A DNA stretch of 64,000 bases from Sepioteuthis lessoniana (Eukaryota; Mollusca; Cephalopoda; Myopsida; Loliginidae), in assembly GCA_963585895.1 (NCBI GenBank), contig OY757907.1:106905512-106969511 (forward strand), written 5' to 3'. A model generated the notes under the pieces. It was not told where the DNA came from and made no database searches. It saw only the letters and a program-made list of their open reading frames with translations. Positions 23,097-34,439 of this stretch are shown here, piece by piece (within the stretch, counting starts at the first letter, position 1; each line of letters starts with the position of its first letter). Both the position numbers and the translations under genes were made by a program.

Positions 23097-23154
23097 GCCT
23101 ACACCATGTGAAATTGATAGAGTACATGATTAACATGCTGTGTATATAGTAAAA

Positions 23155-23382
23155 GTAAAGTTGGCGACCATAGTCGAGGGTGACCAGAAGGCTCCCTTTT
23201 CAATAGCTACTACACCAAGGTATAGGGGAAGGTGCTACTCCTTTTCCTGGATTGCTCCACTTTACCCTTGATACATACCTTATATTGCTGAGTGTTAAGC
23301 AAGGAGGTATCAAGTATCATTTTTAAAGTCTTTGGTATGATGCGACCTGGTGAACACTCTACCAATTAGCCAATGAGCTGGT
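23155..23382 (-). repeat. SINE family A copy lacking its B-box region
   Basis: Read on the minus strand it has the full body and end (GTTGGCGACCATAGTCGAGG, CCCTTTTCAATAGCTACTAC). The tRNA-like head jumps from GCGACCTGG directly to TGAACACTCTACC. About 30 bp carrying the B-box and preceding head sequence are missing. Confidence 0.85.
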
Positions 23383-23667
23383 ATGTACTAATAAATAGCA
23401 TTTATCACAGTCAAAGAATAATTAATTTGCGTTATGATTTTTAAAAAGCATGTGGAATGAATGACTGTACTGTGTTATCTATTTGTGATTTAAGTGTTTT
23501 ATTTTTCATATCTTTATTGATAAAACAGTTTTGTGCATTACTTTTATAAGAAAGCCAAAAAGTTAGTTTCATTTCATTATGTTATAAAATAGCCAAGAGA
23601 TTTCGATTCATGCCTTTGAGTTTAGTTAGGCTGAGAACCTTTCGGCTCAGTATATGGGTTGGTTGTG

Positions 23668-24023
23668 TGTAACATTGAAGCAGGTGTTAACACGAGTGTG
23701 TGCGGGCGGATGGAGGTGTCACTCAGATATCATAATAGTCCGAGACGATACTGGGTGACAGGGTGTGGGTGACGTCACGCACCGGAAGCGTGCGGAGGTT
23801 GTGTGAGAATTTGAAGAGAGAAAGAGTCGGGTAAGAGGCCAAACGAGAAGGATCAACTTTTGGAGCTCGCAGACGCGAGGCGCACTTGCGCCCTATGGGG
23901 GCCGCTCGAGTTGGGGGCCAAATGAATAAGACAGCATAGAAGATTGTGTCTCTCCTCCTTACTTCGAAACCTTTAACTCAAAGTTAATAAAAAGGTTTCG
24001 TACCTGAACAAGAAGTTGTTACG
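23668..24023. repeat. Possible solo LTR, G+C-rich
   Basis: About 355 bp, far richer in G+C than the flanks. The ends are complementary (GTAAC ... GTTAC) and GTGT follows and precedes them, a possible 4-bp target duplication in low-complexity sequence. Inside are GTGACGTCAC (a CRE-type palindrome, 23769-23778), GAGGCGCACTTGCGCCC, and AATAAA near 23988, as expected for an LTR. No internal retroelement region is attached. A promoter region of an unseen gene is the alternative. Confidence 0.4.
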
Positions 24024-24029
24024 TGTTTT

Positions 24030-24481
24030 CGAATTCCGAGATTCCTATGTTCTTTATATGTTTTATCGTTATGAACATTATATGTCCATTTCGCACATAG
24101 TGTTAATTGTGAATATGGTACAATTAAATTTTAATGGAGAACTACAATTTTCAATGAACATTAATATTTAGGTTTTTCTTTAACTTGGAAAAATATGCTG
24201 ACCACATAGATATGGGAGTATGAGAAAGTAGACTTGAAAAAAAACAAAAGAAAAAAAATGCATAAACATCCACACATACATTCACCAAATATATGGTCTT
24301 CATTTTATATAGTATCACTTAGGTTCTATTAATCAGGGGTGATAGTTGTATATTAAAGTCTGAAACTAAAATCAATGAGTTATCTTTTTCTTTTCTTTTT
24401 TTACATGATTGCAAATTGAAGTCCTATCTTGAAATAGGTGCCAGTACTACAGCTAGTGTATGTGTATATATATCTGTCTGT

Positions 24482-24523
<42 letters not shown>

Positions 24524-25725
24524 ACTGCAGTGTTTTAAGCTGATGATTCTCGTGTCTTTAAAAAATGGTTGATATTGATATCTATAATTGGGCAGAAATA
24601 ATGTTGATTCTGCTTTGCAGATAGTTGGATGTAGAGTAACTAAATTTGGTATACATACTTAGTTGGCCTTAGGGAAAGGTTTTCATATATATGAAGTTCC
24701 TCAAGCAGGGGAAGAAGTTCTCATCAATAAGAGTCTCTAACAAAGATTGATTAGCAAGAAGCAGCTAATCATATATAACTTAAATTTCTACAACTTAAAA
24801 AGGATTGAACATTTTAATTAAATGAATTAATTCATTACATTTACTCAAACATAACCAACTAGTTTCTGAAATCCTTCTTCTTGTTGGAGATGTAAAATAA
24901 TTATACCACATTTATTGCTTAGTTAGGACTTAAAATCTAAAAAAAAAAAGTTTAAATTGATAAATCTGAGTGTCAGTCATTAAATTAAAATCACGGAAAA
25001 TTTTCTCAGAACTGTATTTATGAAATTAAATATCAACCTAATAAAATAATATAAAAATATAATTAGTAAATCTCTTGTTTTTATATAGTTTTGTAATGCT
25101 GACAAGTGCATAAAAAAGAAGAAATGATTGACTGACAACTTAATAAAAGCTTAGGTATTTCTTTCATCCGAAATAACATATTAACAGAAAATAAGACAAA
25201 CCAAAGATTGTTTGTATCTGTAACAATTCTGGCCAAGCTAATACTGAAAGTATTTCTCTCATTGAAGTCTGTCAGACTGGTTGTCATCTGACTATTTTTC
25301 CTTTCAACTAATGTCCACTCTAACAGCACAGTGCCTCTGTTTATATTATCTCGAGGCCCACCAGTTCCATCCACTGATGACGGGAGTTCAATCGCCAGTG
25401 TCTCACTTTATTCCTATATGACATATAGATTCATCTTTTAATTCAACAATAAGCATTTGTTACCATTGGTATGGATTTTTGACAGCAGAGATTATAAAAA
25501 AGACAAAGAAAAGGAAATAAGAAATTTTTGACATTTGTCTGTTAGTCTCATCCCATGTGTAATTGTAGACATGCATACAAATGGTAATTTCTACAATAAA
25601 AGCTAAATCCATATAACAAAATAAATTTACCAATTATTTTTTATAATTGTAAAAGCCTAAAATATATGTTGAAGACCATGATCCTCAGAATCATTGCTGC
25701 CATGACAATATTATATAAAATATTC
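24030..25725. other. Non-coding interval with a (GA)n tract
   Basis: (GA)n at 24485-24520. Otherwise AT-rich with no recognised gene. The short frame at 25081-25374 (minus) shows no family pattern. Confidence 0.45.
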
Positions 25726-25726
25726 T

Positions 25727-25890
25727 TTGAGGGTTGGCTGAAAAGTTTATAGGCAGAGCAAGATACTCTCATGGAATGTGACCAAATGAGATCTAGTTTT
25801 CAACATAATCCCCCCACTGCAGTCAACACACATCTTCCATCAATATTGCAGTGCTTGTATCTCATTGGTAAAAAAAAACCATCAACAAAA
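25727..25890 (-). pseudogene. Mariner-type end fragment with terminal repeat
   Basis: GAGGGTTGGCTGAAAAGTTT looks like a mariner terminal repeat. It is followed by ATACTCTCATGGAATGTGAC and AACATAATCCCCCCACTGCA, which parallels 18180-18290 (ACTCTCATGGGATGTGACCA, AACATAGTCCCCTTTTATTG). It is therefore the 3' end of the same transposon family, minus strand. Confidence 0.55.
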
Positions 25891-26235
25891 GGTATTATGT
25901 GGGGCTTTTCACCCTTACCCCCACCTTGTATTGTTGTTAAGAAAGAATGATAATCAATTTAAAAATTCAAAGGTTTCATTTCTTTGTTAGATTTCTCATT
26001 TGTTTCACCTTTCTATCAAAAGGTATGTACGACCATTGGATAATTATGTTCAGAAAAAATAATTCTTTGTAGCAGCTCTGTGCAATCTGGCTGTAAATAC
26101 CCTTAAAAATACATTATTCTGGTTGTCTACTGTGATTTATTTTATCCATAAAAATTCTTTGGTTACCCTTTATATAAACACTCACACCCACATATATATA
26201 TATATATATTCTCATCCACAGACTGTTTCATAGTA

Positions 26236-26345
26236 TCACAACTCTTCCGTGTGGCAAGACACATAGGACGCTTCAAACTGGATCTAAACCCACCCAACTT
26301 TACGTTAGACTTAGTATCATACCACTTAGCCACCAGGTGACATAC
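26236..26345 (-). repeat. Possible tRNA-derived head of another SINE
   Basis: On the minus strand, ATGTCACCTGGTGGCTAAGT followed by GGTATGATACTAAG has an A-box form, and GGGTGGGTTTAGATCCAG is a poor B-box. No second copy was found in the window, so this is tentative. Confidence 0.25.
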
Positions 26346-26456
26346 ATCAGTTTGGGAATTATAAGGAATTATGTAGTAGCTTTCGTTTGTTTACATTTTG
26401 CCTTATCGGATTATGTCCAGCAATTTAACATAACTTGACTCAAATGGAAACAGATC

Positions 26457-27153
26457 AGTCAGCTTGGGTTTTAGAATATGCAGGTTGCATCTCTGCAGAG
26501 GGGTATGAAACCGCCCCCAGCCAGAAGTGTCCTGGATATGATACTAAACCATCTAATGATGAGACTCCTTACTGAGAAACCCGTGGTGTAATAGTTATCG
26601 TCATAGGAAATGGACACGGTGACATGAGTTCAAATCCTGGATGTGACTGATTGCATTTCACATAGCGCTAATACCCTTGGGAAAGGTATGAATCCAATTA
26701 ATCTCCATCCAGCGATGGATAAATAGTAGGGCAGACTTGGTTCTTCAGCCTTGGTGAGGCAACTAGTCAAGGAGAAGGAAAACTCTGAATTCAAACCTGT
26801 TAAACTCCACTTAAAATTTGCCCTTGTGTCATATCCTGCTCGAGAGGTGGAGTTGGTAAATATAAATATGAGAAACCCCTCATTGCCATTACTCCCAGGT
26901 CGACTCTGACTTGGAGTATTAGTTCTTGTTAGGGTTCCCATCTATGGGTCAAATAGAACTGTTTAATTAATTATACTTGAAACCTTTTAACTGTATATAA
27001 ACAATAAATAGCAATATTTGAAACCTTTTAGCTGAATGCAAACAAATGAGTTCTGGCTTGTTTAAAAAAAGTATTACCTGCAAACTATTTATTTAAAAAT
27101 CAACAGGATTTGGCATTAAATTACTATCAAAGGGTTGATATGCCATTAAACCA
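26457..27153 (+). repeat. SINE family B copy, interrupted by a family C SINE
   Basis: The first part (to 26582) has TAGAATATGCAGGTTGCATC, CTCTGCAGAGGGGTATGA and TCCTGGATATGATACTAAAC. The second part resumes at 26869 with TCATTGCCATTACTCCCAGG, TATCTATGGGTCAAATAGAA, linker units ending CTGTATATAAACAATAA and CTGAATGCAAACAAATG, and the tail GGATTTGGCATTAAATTACT ... GGTTGATATGCCATTAAACC. Confidence 0.8.
26583..26868 (+). repeat. SINE family C inserted into a family B SINE
   Basis: tRNA-like head GTGGTGTAATAGTTATCGTC and B-box GAGTTCAAATCC, then ACCCTTGGGAAAGGTATGAA, GTAGGGCAGACTTGG, CAAGGAGAAGGAAAACTCTG and GGAGTTGGTAAATA. The insertion is bounded by a 10-bp direct repeat TGAGAAACCC at 26573-26582 and 26869-26878, a target-site duplication. 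Confidence 0.85.
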
Positions 27154-27154
27154 A

Positions 27155-28590
27155 ATAACCAAACCTAACCTAAATCATAATAATTCAACATCATTAAGGA
27201 ATAGATTTACTGCTTGTATAACCAGATGCAATTCTAATTTTGACCACTTACTCATCATCAGCTGGTACTTTTACTAGTATTACTGGGTGTTGTTTATTTT
27301 GTGTCTTCAGTATCCCTACATGTTTATACTTGTAAAATATTCATTGTAGTAGTGTGAATATTAATCTAATTCAAGCATTAACTTTAGTTAAAAGGTTGTT
27401 ATTCTATTTGGTCATATATTATTTTTATCTTTTTAGCACACTCCTCTCAAAGAATACTTTGAAGAATAAAATAGGCTAATTTATTCTCAAAGAATAGACA
27501 TTTAAGGCTATTTAAATTTGAATTAAGTCTACTCTTATTAAGACTGCTAGTAAAATTGTGTGTCCAAGTCATATACATTATACATAAATTTCTTGAACAT
27601 AAGGAATACTATTATCTTATTCCCTCAAAATAACAATGTTACTTGTGTTGTTTGCAGTATTTATGATCTTATTATGTATATCTTATATGGTCTGGTTTTA
27701 TGATAAAATTAAAAAGAAAACACTTTAAAAAGGTTATAGTCAGTTATTATCAGCATGTTAGCTTTTTGGCTATTGTCATGCAAAAGTTGATGGCTTTTTC
27801 AAATAAAGTATAAATGACCTATCCTCATGTTTTATAACATCAATCTGAATGCTGTTGGATATTATATATGGAGATTAATAATTAAGAACCTTTAAAATGC
27901 TGAATATTTCTGAATTTGTGTAACGTTGTATTCTCAGTAATATAGATTAATACATAATGACCTTGTGAAATAATGGGGAAAATATTCTATATTTGTTTTA
28001 TTTTTTAAAAAAATCATTCTTTAAGGGATGTTTTAATTAACTGATATTGTTTTTTTAATGTAGTAATAATCTCCCTCCAATTATAATGCACCCGTTTGCA
28101 ATAGGTTAATCAGTGTAAAAAGCTCTCATCAGAGTGACTGGAAATTTTTGAAATATTGATATCATCTGGGTTTTTTTTTTTTGTTTTTTTATCATTTATT
28201 TTTATTTAATGATGAACCTTTGTTTTTAGAGCACCAGTTTTTATCTTCATTTTGCAAGATATGAATAGATACGCTCTCAGAAAATATTACTTTATTTCTC
28301 AAAAAAATTGGTTTCTGGGTGTATGCCTTCCTATTTCCTGTGTGTGTAAAAGTTGGAAGAGATTGTAGCAAAACATTGGATATCTAAAAACCTGACTTTT
28401 ATATGAACTTAAGCACCTTTCACTAAGACAGCAGAGCAAGTGCACTGTCTTTTTTTCCAATCAAGACCATTCTCTGTTTATATGTTTTGGTCTTGGTCTT
28501 TTTTTAAAAAATTCAATTTGATTGTATGTAGAAATATTTCAAACCTGAGATTATCTTTTTTATTTTTTTAATTCCACATGTGTAGTTTTA
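27155..28590. other. Non-coding AT-rich interval
   Basis: No gene or clear mobile element. Poly-T near 28170. Confidence 0.5.
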
Positions 28591-28593
28591 TGT

Positions 28594-28912
28594 TCATCAT
28601 CATCATCATGTCGTGCCGCCAGCACGGATATCCCTGACCCTCTCTCGCCACTTCTCCCTATCATTCATCGCTTTTGGCAGGTCTTCAGGGTTACATCCTG
28701 TATCCTCACATAGCTGCTGTATGTATGTTTGAGCTGGTCGTCCTGCTTTTGCTTGGCCATATGCGGGGGTCCATAGGAGTACATCACTGATGAGTTCGTC
28801 CTTGCTTCTCCAGCAGTGTCCTGCATGTATGGTTCATCTAACTGGTATAGTTTTCATGATGGGAGGCAAGTGGCCGTATAGTTGGTGTCTTGTGGGGTGT
28901 TGTCGCCAGAAT
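28594..28912 (-). pseudogene. 5'-truncated RTE-type LINE, 3' end only
   Basis: Read on the minus strand it matches the last about 310 bp of the LINE at 9.4 kb: the region from GGCGACAACACCCCACAAGA through CATATAGCTGCTGT-like sequence to GGGATATCCGTGCTGGCGGC and the (GAT)n tail (28594-28609). Similarity to the 9.4 kb copy is high, so it is younger than the 6.8 kb fragment. Truncation lies within the codons for the NKSWQQHPTRHQ region. Confidence 0.85.
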
Positions 28913-29036
28913 GTTTATTATTAAAAAGGGGGAAACAACTGGTTTCGACTGGCACTTTTCAAGTTGTTACTACCAGTAAATTAAAAGGGGGAATGTAATG
29001 GAGAAAAAGAAGAGGAGAGAAAAAAGAGAAAAAAAA

Positions 29037-29075
29037 GGTGTGTGTGTGTGTGTGTATATGTATATATATATATAC
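29037..29075. repeat. (GT)n / (TA)n microsatellite
   Basis: A GT run followed by a TATATG and (TA)n run. Confidence 0.9.
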
Positions 29076-29139
29076 ACCCACCAACTGATGGGATAATTTG
29101 TATGTGGATTAACACTTCCTTCTTAGGATCTGAGCAATT

Positions 29140-29260
29140 TATCCAACTGTGGATTTTCAAGTTAAATTTACTGTATTGCTCAAGAAAAAAAATGTTAACA
29201 TATTGGATATGTTGTCTATCTGTTTATGTTAGATATTTGACCTTTGACTGGCCGTGTAAG
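29140..29260 (+). repeat. Diverged repeat F fragment
   Basis: TTTTCAAGTTAAATTTACTG followed by TATTGCTCAAG, then TTAACATATTGGATATGTTG, matches the order of repeat F near 30.65 kb and 37.4-37.7 kb. Confidence 0.5.
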
Positions 29261-30555
29261 TTATGTGGATATTAAAACAGGATGCACCTGTGTTTCAAGG
29301 TAAACAAAAGACAGTGGAAATGTCACATGTATTGTGTGGGTGGCATGCTGGAAGGAAGAGTCATCATGAGGTGTGTATGCGTCTGGGAAAATTATATAAT
29401 AACAGAAGATTTTTCGACCTGGAGTCAGTGAGAGAGAAGAAGGGAGCTGGCAGAAGAGTGATTGGATGTTATGCCACCCTGGGCATTAGCCAAGGGTTGA
29501 AAATTAGAGAAAAGTTTGAAATGTACAAGACTTGCTAAGTCAAAAAAGGATATGATCCCAGAGGGAAATAGGGGAGCCTAGTGGGTAGATAGAAGCTAAA
29601 ATGATTAAATGCCAGAGATAATGAAGAAGCAGGCTTACTAAGTTGAATGCAAGTATGATCTTCTGTTATAAAGGCTGAGATGTGTAAATGTTTGAGTTTG
29701 ACCTGTATCAGTCTCCTGAAAGAAGAAGAATAAAAAAGAAGTGTCAATGATTAGATGTTTTCAGTCAGCCCTGTACCAGTCTTGTTAAAGGTAGAATGAA
29801 GTAGAAGTGTTCTCTGAAGATAATGTATCTCCCTCTGTGTGTAGTCTTAGCTGTTCCCGTCTCTTCCTCTCATGCAACTAATTTTTTACATCCGGTAATG
29901 CACTAAATGAAGAACATTATATTTTTATAAATAAATGTTGTTTCTTTCTTCTTCCAGGTATACAACATTTATTTCCTAGTCAGATGTTTCCAGTCAAGGC
30001 AGAAATTTCTCATTAATCCTGTTTATTTCTTTTCATATGACAAAAGTTATAGGTAGAGAATAAGAAAAATTCACCTTCTTCGTTTTTATATATGATTTTT
30101 GATAATGATAAATTCATGTTAATATAAGTTTATAATTATATAGTTAAATAAGCCTGGATGACCATTATGACTGCAGTGAGTATCTGACACTTGTGTCTTT
30201 GTGGTGTAATAAACTAAAATAATGAATAAAATTCATGAGTAATCATTTTAGAATGTTAAAGACCAATGAAGTTTTAAGTGTTTGAAAATTATATTATTAC
30301 ACAAAAAGGTTTTTTTTCCAAACCTCTGTTTATGTCACATTATTTTTAATGATAAATGAATGATATTTCCTTCCCTTGTCAGTTGAGTTAGCGATTACCA
30401 ATACTTTAAATTTTTGTCTACCTTTAAATCAGTATTTTCTCAGTTAATGTACATATCACCCTGTAAGTCGCATTGGACCTGTAAAAGTGAAATTATTCAA
30501 GGATGGGTTAGAACTTCTGTTCAGGATCAGTGTTCCTGTGCACTCTATTTAGGAT
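29261..30555. other. Non-coding interval
   Basis: The frame 29263-29538 is moderately long but shows no family motif. TCAAGGCAGAAATTTCTCAT near 29993 recurs near 37317, suggesting further old copies of repeat F surroundings. Confidence 0.4.
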
Positions 30556-30559
30556 GAAC

Positions 30560-30694
30560 TTTTTGTTTTAAGATCATTGTTGTATTTATACAGTCTGTAT
30601 ATGATCAAAATGATCAGAGTGTAGTATATGTGCATACTATCTTATTTCCAAGTTAATTTTACTGTAATGCTCTTGCGCCAAAACATTGGAATAG
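30560..30694 (+). repeat. Repeat F, left part, split by a transposon
   Basis: GATCAGAGTGTAGTATATG, then TTATTTCCAAGTTAATTTTA, CTGTAATGCTC and AACATTGGAATAG. The unit resumes at 37187 (TAGATATGTCAGTTGCCTGC), which restores the order seen in intact copies near 37.48 and 37.64 kb. Confidence 0.75.
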
Positions 30695-31289
30695 GGTGAT
30701 TCCAGCCAATTTCCCCTAGGTTCTGTCTGTCCCAAAGGTCTTCAAATTTTTTTAATAATGCCACCATTTTTTTGTATTCATTAAATCCTGAAAATTACAG
30801 CACAATAGCATTAATTATTATTTTAAGGCTATTAAAAAATTTTTGAAATTCCAAAAATTTCCACTAATTGATTTTTTTTTAAATATTTGGAGGCTTGCAT
30901 TTCTTGGTAAGGTTGTTTTATCTTCATCATAAACTATTTAAAACTTATTGTTTTAACTTCGATCCCTTTGTAAAATTCAGAGTAAAAAATCATTAAAAAA
31001 ATGCTCTAAGGGGCAATTTTCAAAAGATTCAAAGTTTAAGTATGTTTAAAGCACTCCATCACTCCATTCTAATGATAGAATTGAAGTAGCCAATCAAACA
31101 TCCAAAATCCATTTGATTAGAAGTGTCCTTAATTCTTAATGGGAGATTGGAAAATGCAAGACAATGAAAAATATGTATTTTGATTTTTGGACCTCAATAA
31201 CTTTTCACAGAAACAATAAAATCATAGAAACTTATGCATATTCTTAAAGGACATCTGGAGAGAAGTATAGAGTAGATGATGGTGGCTCA

Positions 31290-31750
31290 GCTTTACAGGT
31301 TATACCATTAATTAGAATCTAGCAAATGTCGTCTTGACTCTGTCTCAAAAAGACTGGGCAGCAACCCTTTTAAGATGAAGAAACTTGACATTCACATCAT
31401 GATTCTTATTTGAAACATAATTCATGATCATAAAGTATCAATCTTTATGATAGTGTCTGTAATCTTTAATCTTATCTTTAATAAGTCTACTTATTTTGAA
31501 GTTAATTCATCACTATCAATCTTTGCAACACTTCTGTTCTTACCAGTATGGCAATTCAACTTTAGAAAACTTCCGAAGGAACAATTTATCATTCATCTTT
31601 TGGCTAAAATGGAAAATGAAAAATTAACATAAGCATTAAGCACGTGATTGACTTAATTCTTAAATATCTCTGAACTGGTGTGGTCATTATGAACATAAAG
31701 ACCTATTCTATCATCATTGTATCATTGCAATATAATTCAATTATCAATGC
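31290..31750. other. Internal sequence of the long-TIR transposon
   Basis: Unique AT-rich sequence between the left arm and a nested SINE. A 61-residue plus frame (31447-31632) has no recognised motif. Confidence 0.4.
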
Positions 31751-31751
31751 A

Positions 31752-32333
31752 ATGCCTAGTCAGCTGGAGCTGTAGAATACACCTACTGCTTCCCTGCAGG
31801 GTGTAAGCCCACCCCCATGAGTGTCCTGTATATGACATTAAACAATCTGATGGTGTGGTTCCAGTGATGTTGGAGCTTTAGGGAATGTGGAGTACCCCTT
31901 CATTGCCATCGCTCCTGTGTCCACTCAGGCCTGGAGTGGTAGCACCAAATAGGGTCCTATCTATGGGTTAAATAGAACTAAACTGCATATCTATGCTAAA
32001 CTGAATTGCTTAAAATAGAACTGTTTTGACATTTGAACTGCCTACTTATGGTAAACTAAATTGTTTGAAATGGAACTGTACTTATGCTAAACTGAATTGT
32101 TTAATATAGAACTGTTTTGACATTTAACTGTGTGTAAACAAAATCTATACTTATACTAAACTGAATTGGTTGAATTAGAACTGTTTGAATAAACTGAATA
32201 GCTTGGAATAGAAATGTTTTTGACAATTAAACTGTGTACTCATGCTAAACTGAATTGTTTTAAATAGAACTGAAAAAAAATGGATTTGGCATTAAATAAC
32301 CTTCAAAGGTTGATATGCCATAAAACCCAAACA
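31752..32333 (+). repeat. SINE family B with expanded linker, nested
   Basis: Head CCTAGTCAGCTGGAGCTGTA, CTGCAGGGTGTAAGCCCA, TCCTGTATATGACATTAAAC, CATTGCCATCGCTCCTGTGT, TCCTATCTATGGGTTAAATA. The linker then repeats a unit of about 55 bp (CTATGCTAAACTGAATTG, TTTAAAATAGAACTGTTTTG, ACATTTAACTGTGT) five to six times. It ends with GGATTTGGCATTAAATAACC ... GGTTGATATGCCATAAAACC. It lies inside the long-TIR transposon and next to the Ty3/gypsy remnant. Confidence 0.85.
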
Positions 32334-32479
32334 AATAAACAAACAATGCAATCCCTTCTTTATTCTGAAAGAGCACAAAATATTTCTTTTTGGGACAACC
32401 CATTGTTAATGAATTTTCTGTCAACTCTATTAGACTATTTAAAGACAAACAAATATTAATAAAAATAATTCTACAGGAC

Positions 32480-32827
32480 TAATGCTGATCACAATTTATG
32501 AGGGCACATTATGTAAAAAAAAGAAAAAATAGAAAAGAGACAGACTCAGGGTGTACATGAAAACAGTTGGGTTTATTTAACCACAGGCAGAGACATGCAT
32601 CTATTGACCTGGAAATGTAGCTGTTTAAAGTTTTTGTGAGCAGCCGTCAAATACACATCTATGTATGTCCTGACTGATTTCAACTCTGTCTTTGTTGTCT
32701 CTCACATGTATCTATTCTTCTGGTCCCTACAACCCCACAATGCACTGTCCACAGGAGACAACACCCTTTCTATGCCTCAGAGGGAATAACTTTGATATTT
32801 TTTTTTCATGAGGTCTGATTCCTAACA
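32480..32827 (-). repeat. 3' LTR of the Ty3/gypsy element
   Basis: On the minus strand it starts TGTTAGGAATCAG directly after the purine tract. It contains GTGGGGTTGTAGGGACCAG and GGTTAAATAAACCC, and runs into GTACACCCTGAGTC. The lower end is judged by similarity to the remnant at 35757-35850 and is uncertain by about 20 bp. Confidence 0.7.
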
Positions 32828-33184
32828 TCTCCCCTGTTTAGTATTTAACTCTGGAGAGCATACTTGGGATTAATTTGGAGATGCCTCCATTTTATGCAGT
32901 TGCACTTTGGTAAGATCTTGTGAGGTCTTGCTTCACTCCTACTTGAATTTGTTTACACAAGGGATGACAGAGATTGTAATTCAAATGTGTTCATGAATAT
33001 GTCAAATGGAATGGTTGGCATGTTGTCAACCTGGTTATTCTGAGTTTATCTGGGCCATAGTTGGTTTCTGTGTCATTTCAAGATTTGTTTACCAACTTTC
33101 ACACCATTGATAAACATTCCTTTTTTCCTACATATGGTACCTGGAGTCTAGTTGTTCAGGCCTGTAGTTTCTCACAACTACTGG

Positions 33185-33790
33185 TGTGCTGACCGAGAAT
33201 GGTTTTGTTTTATTTTGGGATGTGTCTGACCTTTGCTGTTATTTTTGTGAGCATAAGGCATCCAGTGTGGTCCAGAGCTTTTGTCCAATGAGTGCTTCTG
33301 CCGGAAACATTCCATTTTTAATGGTAGCATTTGGTGTTGTTTGGTACGAAAGGAGAAATGTATTTAATATCTCCTCTGTAATTGTTCCCTTCCCCTTTGC
33401 TTTGAGCAGAGCATGTTTAATGGTATCCACAAAATGTTCTGCTTGGCTGTTAGATTGTAGGTGGTAGGGTGGTGACTGAACATGTGTGATGCAGCATGAA
33501 CTGCAGAAGTGCTGGAATGTCTCTGATGTAAATTATGATCCATTGTCCGAGACTAATGTTTCCAGAAGGCCATGTTGGCTGAATAACCGTTTAAGAATGG
33601 CTATCATTGAGTGGGTATCTGCATGCTGCATTGGGAAAATTTCTGGCCTTTCAGAATTGGCATTGACTACTACCAAAAAGCCACAGCCACTGATAGGGCC
33701 AGCAAAGTCCACATGTATACAGGATCATTGCTGTTCTGGTCGTTTATGTCAGATGGTTTGAATATTGGTGCGGTTTCAGGCTGAGTACAG
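33185..33790 (-). pseudogene. Ty3/gypsy integrase remnant
   Basis: Reading the minus strand across several frames gives HVDFAGPI, then FLVVVNANSERPEIFPM, FSQHGLLETLVSDNGS, FTSETFQHFC, SPPYHLQSNSQAEHFV, DTIKHALLKAKGKG, ILNTFLLSYQTTPNATI and AEALIGQKLWTTLDAL. This is the core of a retroviral-type integrase, with the first Asp in HVDFAG and the second in VSDNG; the Glu lies in the SQAEHF region. It inserts element DNA in intact relatives. Stops and frame changes are frequent. Confidence 0.8.
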
Positions 33791-33839
33791 TGTCTGAGGT
33801 CATCTGTGAAGACTAGGAAAAAACACTTGATTGTATCTT

Positions 33840-34216
33840 CAGTCTGCTCTATAATGGCACTCTGAGTGGGAGATCTGGAAACTGCATTACAAACAGAATT
33901 GAGTGGTATATCTAGAAGACCTAGTCACTCAATAAAATCAAGAACCAATAGATTGTGTCTTGATTCTGCTATGTAGATCTTTCCGGATACCATTTTGTCT
34001 TCAATTTCGATTGTTGCTGGAAATTCTCCAGTGAGGTTAACACAATCCCCACATACACTATGTGCTACATGTCTTGTAGATGTTACTGGAGATTGGCCTA
34101 TAGTTTTCCACAGTCTCAGTGAGATGGGGTTATGTACTAGGCTATGTCTATTTGTAAGTGAACATAGTGGCCATTCAGGTTTACTGATACATATTTTCTG
34201 TTTGACCTGGTGTTAG
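33840..34216 (-). pseudogene. Ty3/gypsy aspartic protease region remnant
   Basis: The minus strand reads VCGDCVNLTGEFPATIEIED, KMVSGKIYIAESRHNLLVLD, FIEWLGLLDIPLNSVCNAV. This is the C-terminal half of the pepsin-like protease domain that precedes reverse transcriptase in gypsy elements (cf. a NLLGxDWI pattern). The domain is followed within about 50 residues by integrase sequence, with no reverse transcriptase between, which places the internal deletion near 33790-33850. Confidence 0.7.
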
Positions 34217-34309
34217 GGAGAAAGGCTACCTCCAGATTGTTTGTATATGTTTTTCTTTGCTGTCTGTGTTAGTTAAGTGGTTGATCATATGGTATTTTTT
34301 GGTAGGGTG

Positions 34310-34420
34310 CAGAATCCCCCTTAATGACCTTGCTTTTTGCACTTGTCACAATGATGTGTCTTGAATGGACACTTTAGAGTGAAATGCCAACTACCACAAA
34401 TCTAGCAAACAGATGGAGGC
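34310..34420 (-). pseudogene. Gag zinc-knuckle remnant
   Basis: The minus strand reads ICGSWHFTLKCPFKTHHCDK, CKKQGH and GGFC: Cys/His spacing of nucleocapsid CCHC-type knuckles, with the first Cys of the first knuckle lost to a stop. Confidence 0.6.
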
Positions 34421-34439
34421 TTTTTGGATTTTGTAAATC

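Noticed and set aside
23769..23778. The CRE palindrome as evidence of a host promoter
   Set aside because: A single 10-bp site in a probable LTR is not enough; no transcript or coding exon follows downstream.
29263..29538. A 91-residue frame as a gene
   Set aside because: The composition is fair but there is no motif or supporting signal. It lies between repeat F remnants.
33186..33761. Plus-strand frames of 91-93 residues
   Set aside because: They are antisense to the integrase remnant of the Ty3/gypsy element, whose motifs are clear on the minus strand.
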